A stretch of DNA of 64,000 nucleotides, taken from the NCBI RefSeq assembly GCF_016545825.1, contig NC_052614.1, forward strand, positions 45,077,212 through 45,141,211, given 5' to 3'. A program made the translations under genes and the position numbers. The DNA is from Eucalyptus grandis (Eukaryota; Streptophyta; Magnoliopsida; Myrtales; Myrtaceae). A model generated the notes under the pieces. That model saw nothing but the letters and a program-made list of their open reading frames with translations. It was not told the DNA's origin and made no database searches. Each line of letters begins with the position of its first letter. Position 1 is the first letter of the stretch. Of the stretch, positions 59,221 to 64,000 are shown in pieces.

Positions 59221-60503
59221 TGTTGACACCTAAATTTTGATTAGGTTGTTAATTAGGCCTTAATTTCTTTTATATTTCCTTTTTCGGATAATAAGCAAAA
59301 CAAATAACAAAAACAACAAAAAAATAGTAAAAACAAAAGAAAACAAAAAAAGCCAGCCCAGCCCCCTCTTTTTCTTTTCCACGCAGGCCCAGGGCCAATC
59401 CATTTTCCCCCAAAAGCCCGGCCCCCTTCTCTTCTTCTTCTTCCTTCTTCCATCTTCTTCCCCTACGCCTCTGCAACTCACGCGCGCAAAGGGTGCCGAC
59501 GCGCGAAGGACAAGCTAGGGCAGAGAGAGGAGCATAGGCCGGTGGCTGAGAGGACGCGGCATTGATTGCGAGCGAGCCTTCGTGGAGGGGGAGGAACTGA
59601 TGCCGGTTCAGCTGGCGAAGGAAGGCTGGTTGGCACACCAAGGACCGCCGGCCTAGCCTCCGCCGACCGGCACCGCCGCGCCTATAAATAGGGTGTCGGG
59701 GGGGAAGGCCAAAGCACGGCGAACTCGGAGATCTTCCCTTGAGAGACTTCAGGGGAAAATCAACGAGTGAGCACGAGAGAGATCGGGTCACAAAGCTCGA
59801 ACAACCTCCCTCCGAGAGACTTCGGGGGAGGCCGGCGGCAAGCGAGCCTAAGGGAGAGGGATCCGAGCGGGTGAAGGGACTAAGCGAGAGATGAATCGGA
59901 GGAGGGAAGGTCGGATTTGAGGAGAAAGGAGCTGCCATCGACGTTGCCCGACGCCATCCCTACGCCAAACCGAACGCTCCCAACCACCCTGACGTCGCCG
60001 TTGCACCAGATCGCCGTTGCTGCTCACCACTCGACGAAAACGTCCCCACAGCCGCCTTACTGTGCCCTCGTTGCGAACAGGTAAAGATCGTGCTCGCTCG
60101 CATCGTCGCCGTCGCATTTCCCCCCTTTTTGAACCGCGTCGCCGCTGACCACACCAGCAGACCCGTCCTCACTCATCCTCGCCGTAACTGTTTTGTCGCC
60201 GCCGTCGGTCGTGTCATCGCCGTCTAGTCCGTCGTTGCCGCCGTTGTGGCCGCCGTCGCTGCTGTCGTCGCCGGTGACACTTCTCCCCTTCACCAGTGTC
60301 GCGAGTGAGCAGAGGGGAGAGGAAGCTGGGAACCGGGTCGATTCGCGGGTCCGTCTGACCCGGTTTCCCTATTTCCGGGTAGGGTTCCGCCTGGGCCGGA
60401 TTGTGTACGTGGGCCGGGTTGTGTTGGGCTAGACTTTTAGTGGGCTAAAATTGGTTAGGTTTTTTTAAAAAAAGGAAAAATCCTGGGCCGGGCCCGCGTT
60501 GCA
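59221..60503 (+). mobile_element. LTR (or part) of a Ty3/gypsy Tat-type element
   Basis: Begins TGTTGACACCTAAATTTTG, a start I associate with Tat/Retand/Ogre-type LTRs. It holds a promoter-like TATA box and a GC-rich transcribed-type region full of GCC/GTC triplets (59960-60300). It apparently ends at ...gcgttgca. The left flank is copia sequence and the right flank is segment D, with no matching target duplication (acatt against tgatg), so one side is a rearrangement breakpoint. Open frames inside look incidental. Confidence 0.6.
59683..59690 (+). promoter_or_regulatory. TATA box in the gypsy-type LTR
   Basis: TATAAATA in the context gcgcctataaatagggtg, in a GC-rich background, a strong core-promoter match. 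It gives the LTR a plus orientation. Confidence 0.6.
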
Positions 60504-60932
60504 TGATGAGCCTATTTTTTCTCCTTTTCAACTGTCATATATATATATATATATATATTTATAAATTACATGTGTGCATTCATTTATGTTGGGTGAGTGA
60601 TAAAGTCCTTGCATACTTATTGATGTAATTGTACTTAATCCTATTCATAGCATGCGCTAAGATGAAGTTGTCCGCCCAGAAATCTTGTTTTACCGGGCAT
60701 TTAATGATGGCAAAATTGATAGACGATGTGGTCTAAGGGATCTGCACTTTCATACATTGGCCAGATGGATATAGATATAGACATATTTATTCGTCCAACC
60801 CTGACCGGTATATACCTCGACTCTTGAATTCGTTGAAGTAATCGCATGAACTCCAGAAGATTTCCTCGCTTATTGATGAGTTCATAATTAGGGTCGAGTC
60901 AAATCAGGATCTCCATCAGAGCAGAAATCTAT

Positions 60933-61175
60933 TTATCCAAAGCCTAGTCTAAAGGCTAATCCTTCATAAAGACTCTCCGTCAGTAGTTCTTGAGGAAGAA
61001 AGTTCCTCTCAGCACAGCTCTCACCTGCAGCTAGTTTTGCCCGACGGTAAACCCAATTTCGACTGCCGAATCGGACGGTCCCGCGCGAATCCCGTGCAAG
61101 TTCCACAGCAAGTTCTTCTTCGAAACCTTCTGCCTCTAAATACGGACCATCAAGAATCACTCCAAGTTATTTTTG
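60933..61175 (-). pseudogene. Unrecognised conserved reading frame, copy in D
   Basis: The same frame as at 51842: LDGPYLEAEGFEEELAVELA to LLTESLYEGLAFRLGFG and stop. The two full-length copies keep the frame despite several substitutions. The upstream ttgggaaaaaaagaaaattat-type junction differs, and no ATG is present. Confidence 0.4.
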
Positions 61176-63501
61176 GGAAAAAAAGAAAATTATCGCAGGA
61201 TCCATAGACTGGTAGAACAAGCTCCGCTTGAACCGTTAATCATGTTGCCCTTGTAGTGGGACCCGCGTGATTAAACTGTTTGGAAAATCGAGACCTTGGG
61301 GTCGTGGAAGTGCTAGTCGCGAATGAGAGGAGAGGAGGAGGAGAAGTAGGATTGTCACCGGGCGATGGCGGCATTTCATGCTCCTTCCACGGGAGACAAG
61401 TTGTGCAACAACAATGTCGGCCCTTTGGTTGAACAAGTCCTCATAACTAAAACTCAAACCTTTCTCTGCCAAGCCAAACCCTGCAATCAAAATGTCATGT
61501 CATGGAAAACCATCAAAGCCATTAACATGAAATATCTTCTCGACACGTTATAATGGAATATTAATTGATTTTGCTAATGTAAGTATAATCGAATGTCTGA
61601 AGTTTAAGACATCCAGAATGACTATATTGATAAATCGTCAAAAAAGCTTATGAATAAAAAAATTGAAATTTAGGATTAAATTAGTCGTCATATAACATTT
61701 TAATTTTTTCGAGACATTTTTCTCAAATTTCGAAATATGTTAAATTTCCATGACTATGAAGAGGAGGGGAAATATGAAACCGTGGGAATCTTGACGAGGA
61801 TGTCTTCGGAAATTGATGAGTTATCCAGCAGGAAAATAGGGATATCAATTTTTGGCATGAAAAGACTTGATTCGATATCTTGACGAGGATGGATATTGAT
61901 AAAACCAAAAATAAAACATATCTGACATGAGTTTTAAGAAACTTAAGTTTTTGTAACGTAAATGATCATAGACATGCGAATAACTAATGAAAACAAAATT
62001 AGTTAAGAATTGAAGCACATGGTAGAATGAGATATTTGTTTTTTGCGTATATAAACCATCTAGATTGAGCGGGTATTTTTTGGTAAACTGGAAAGGCATG
62101 TGCAAGATGGAAATTTTAGTGAAAATCACGTATCACATAAATGTATGATGGCATAAAATTACTAAGTATTTCACTATTAGAGGTTCAAAGTTCGATTTCT
62201 CATGATGCATGTGATTGAGAAAGAAGTATGCCAAAAACGTTGGTCGGTTTTGAATCGATGAGAACATCTTTTGTCAAAATTCTATATCAAGTGAAACAAT
62301 ACCATACACTTCTAAAGAAGTTTCTGCATTGATAAGAGGTATTATGTCGACATATCACATCAGATTTCACGAATCACAAGCCGAACTTTCGATTGTACCC
62401 GCAAGAATTTCCTTTGGGGACTAAACAGTGGAATATTTCTCGTTAATTAATATTGGACGTTATAAGTTTTTAATTACGCACCACATTACTTTTATTAGCC
62501 AATGACTTTTCGAAAGCAATACAACCCATATGGACAGTAATAGGTGATGGGAATTTCTAGGGGAAGTTGTCCAACCGGTCACAAATCTATTGTATAAGTA
62601 TCAATTCAATTCTTAAATATTTTAATTTTACCAATTAATTGCAAACATTTGTGCGAAGTCCTAATATCATCATTCTAACTAAATTTCATTGGAAATTGCT
62701 GATGTGATTGGAGATGACTGGACCACCGTATCAATGATTTTGGCAAAAATTGATTAGAATGACAATATTGACAAAATTAAAAATTTAACTGCATCGTATT
62801 TGCATAATAAATTTAACGCATATTAGATAATTTTTCCTGAAATTTTTGTTACATAGGTGTGTGGTGAAGCCGATCTTGAATGAACGACTCTTACGATAGA
62901 GGTATCTACTTTTTTTTTTTTTTTTTTCCAATTTGGTCTTTGTTGCATTGCCATGATGCTATAACGAGCCTATCTACTTCTTCCCGGCGTGATCAGTCTC
63001 ATGCCAAATTGAATCTTCCTGACGTGGTCTGTCTCGTGCCAAATTGAATCTGGGCCGTCGTAAACAATACCGGAATCGAGTCTCGTATATCCGTTGGGTT
63101 TGTAAACAATACCGGAATCGAGTCTCGTATATCCGTTGGGTTTGTGCATTACTTTCTCGAGAGAAAGGACTCCCATGTTTTTTCTCCTCACGCTTATTGA
63201 GTTCTCATTTAATTAGTCCGTCATACGTGCTCGCTGGAATTTGTTCGTGACAAAACCTTGTTTGCCACAACAACACGAATGTTTCTAGAGGATGTTGTGG
63301 AAGAGGTTTGTTCTTGTTATAGTTACGATTCATTATAAGGTGATTCTTCTGTTTCCAAAAGTAGTAACGCGGTCCAACTGAAAATCTACCGCGGCTTCTT
63401 TGCCCAATGAAAATCACCATCGGAATAAGATCTCCAGCCCTTTCCCTATCGAAAATCATCTTCCACCCTGATCTGATCGAGAAAGCCATCTCGATCTCCA
63501 A

Positions 63502-63858
63502 ATGGCAGGGATCAAATTTGCCGTGCTTGCCCTATTATTTGGAAGTCTTAAATTGCTGTCTCCTTCTCCCGCTTACGGAACTACCAAGCCCACAGATAAG
63601 ACTGTCAGCTCGGAAACGAGAAAATTTGAAATTCACGTGAAGAAAGGTGGTGGCGGCGGACGTGGTGGCAGCGGCGGTGGCAGCCGAGGAGGTGGTTACA
63701 CAGATGGTGGTGGCTCCACAGGCGGTGGTATTGTGTATACGGCACATGTGGGTGCTGGCGGAGGGACTCAGAGTTCCGTTGCAGTCGGACCTCCTCCGTC
63801 ATTGCTCGCCTCCGCTGTTTGTTCCTCCCTCTTCCTCTTTGCTTCAATCCTTATTTGA
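63502..63858 (+). CDS. GRP7: intact GRP copy in segment D
   Basis: An intact 118-codon frame. Signal peptide MAGIKFAVLALLFGSLKLLS with probable cleavage near SPAYG; then KPTDKTVSSETRKFEIHVKK, the family motif; a 45-residue Gly-rich region (RGGSGGGSRGGGYTDGGG); IVYTAHVGAGGGTQSSVAVG; and the hydrophobic tail LLASAVCSSLFLFASILI. No Cys lies in the mature part outside the tail. The layout fits a GPI-anchored or tail-anchored surface protein, as in GRP1 and GRP2. The ATG is preceded by 'gatctccaa' and aligns with the B copy. It is the only copy inside the large duplications with an undamaged frame, and the leader shares 'acgcggtccaactga' (63368) with GRP2 (20643). Confidence 0.8.
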   Translation: MAGIKFAVLALLFGSLKLLSPSPAYGTTKPTDKTVSSETRKFEIHVKKGGGGGRGGSGGGSRGGGYTDGGGSTGGGIVYTAHVGAGGGTQSSVAVGPPPSLLASAVCSSLFLFASILI

Positions 63859-64000
63859 ACGCCAGGAAACGCAACTAGAGAAAACAGAAAAGAGGGGAAC
63901 AGCAAACTGAAAAGAGGGGAGTTGTTGGACATTCTTTTGTGCTAATATGTTTATAAGTTTGTTGCTGTAAAATTTCGTCCTGACAAGATTACGTCCTTTG

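Larger units (their letters stand above)
60504..64000 (+). repeat. Duplicated segment D (plus orientation, runs off the window)
   Basis: Starts tgatgagcct, matching A from 21854, and follows A until about 61320. It then switches to the block that A lacks (61330-62130, inverse of 38.5 and 45.7 kb) and rejoins A-like sequence at 62.2-64.0. A minus-strand stretch at 61487-61330 keeps a readable SYEDLFNQRADIVVAQLVSRG fragment. It has no SINE and no solo LTR. A 60-bp tandem repeat of aaacaataccggaatcgagtctcg lies at 63062 and 63104. The interior is otherwise AT-rich. Confidence 0.85.

Noticed and set aside
59270..59938. 222-codon minus-strand frame and its neighbours up to 60432
   Set aside because: Within the GC-rich leader zone of a gypsy-type LTR, on the strand opposite to its TATA box. 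Composition bias explains the openness.
63605..63847. Antisense and alternative-frame frames over all GRP copies (for example His/Arg-rich ones at 26584-26898 and 42847-43095)
   Set aside because: Shadows of the Gly codon repeats. GGN/GCC repeats are open in most frames on both strands.
1..64000. tRNA, rRNA and microRNA genes
   Set aside because: Reading by eye I found only B-box-like motifs inside SINEs and no full cloverleaf. A covariance-model scan would be needed to exclude small RNA genes.

Overview
The window looks like nuclear DNA of a eudicot plant, probably a woody species. The genes carry GT-AG introns and plant-specific products, and the repeats are plant types: Ty1/copia with an env-like frame, Ty3/gypsy-type LTRs, tRNA-derived SINEs and Tourist-like MITEs. 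A Myrtaceae-like origin is only a guess; nothing in the sequence proves a genus.

Region 1 (1-14.0 kb) is ordinary gene space. A decayed QWRF-family gene (augmin/microtubule-associated family) lies at 362-3095 on the plus strand. A well-formed nine-exon gene for chloroplast translation initiation factor IF3 lies at 5020-8975 on the minus strand; its frame closes exactly to 295 residues. A ten-exon gene matching PRD2/MULTIPOLAR SPINDLE 1 (the plant MEI4 relative) lies at 10359-14015 on the plus strand. Its coding phase is continuous across all ten exons, but its first exon has no in-frame ATG.

Region 2 (14-21.8 kb) holds two intact paralogues of a small glycine-rich protein (GRP) with a signal peptide and a hydrophobic C-terminal tail (GRP1 at 15937, GRP2 at 20850). 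MITE-like elements and a SINE nested in another transposon lie between them.

Region 3 (21.85-64 kb) is a complex of large inverted and tandem duplications built around the same GRP family. Segment A (21.85-30.75, plus) is mirrored by segment B (30.98-39.93, minus). B is followed by a tandem partner C (40.14-52.23, minus). After an 8.3-kb retroelement block, segment D (60.50-64.0, plus) begins and runs off the window. At the A/B centre is a fold-back of GRP fragments with a 225-bp loop, which could form a long RNA hairpin if transcribed. The GRP copy in each segment has a different fate. A and C are split by a solo LTR. B has a one-base deletion that turns glycine repeats into alanine/valine repeats. 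C has a tandemly amplified signal-peptide segment. D is intact. Transposon insertions present in only some copies let the duplication steps be partly ordered, and A looks mosaic between B and C.

Region 4 (52.2-60.5 kb) is a decayed Sirevirus-like Ty1/copia element on the minus strand. It has a 3' LTR, an env-like frame, and RNase H, RT, integrase and protease remnants. It is cut off in gag by a gypsy-type LTR at 59221.

Coordinates were worked out by reading. Family names come from motif recognition, not from a database search.
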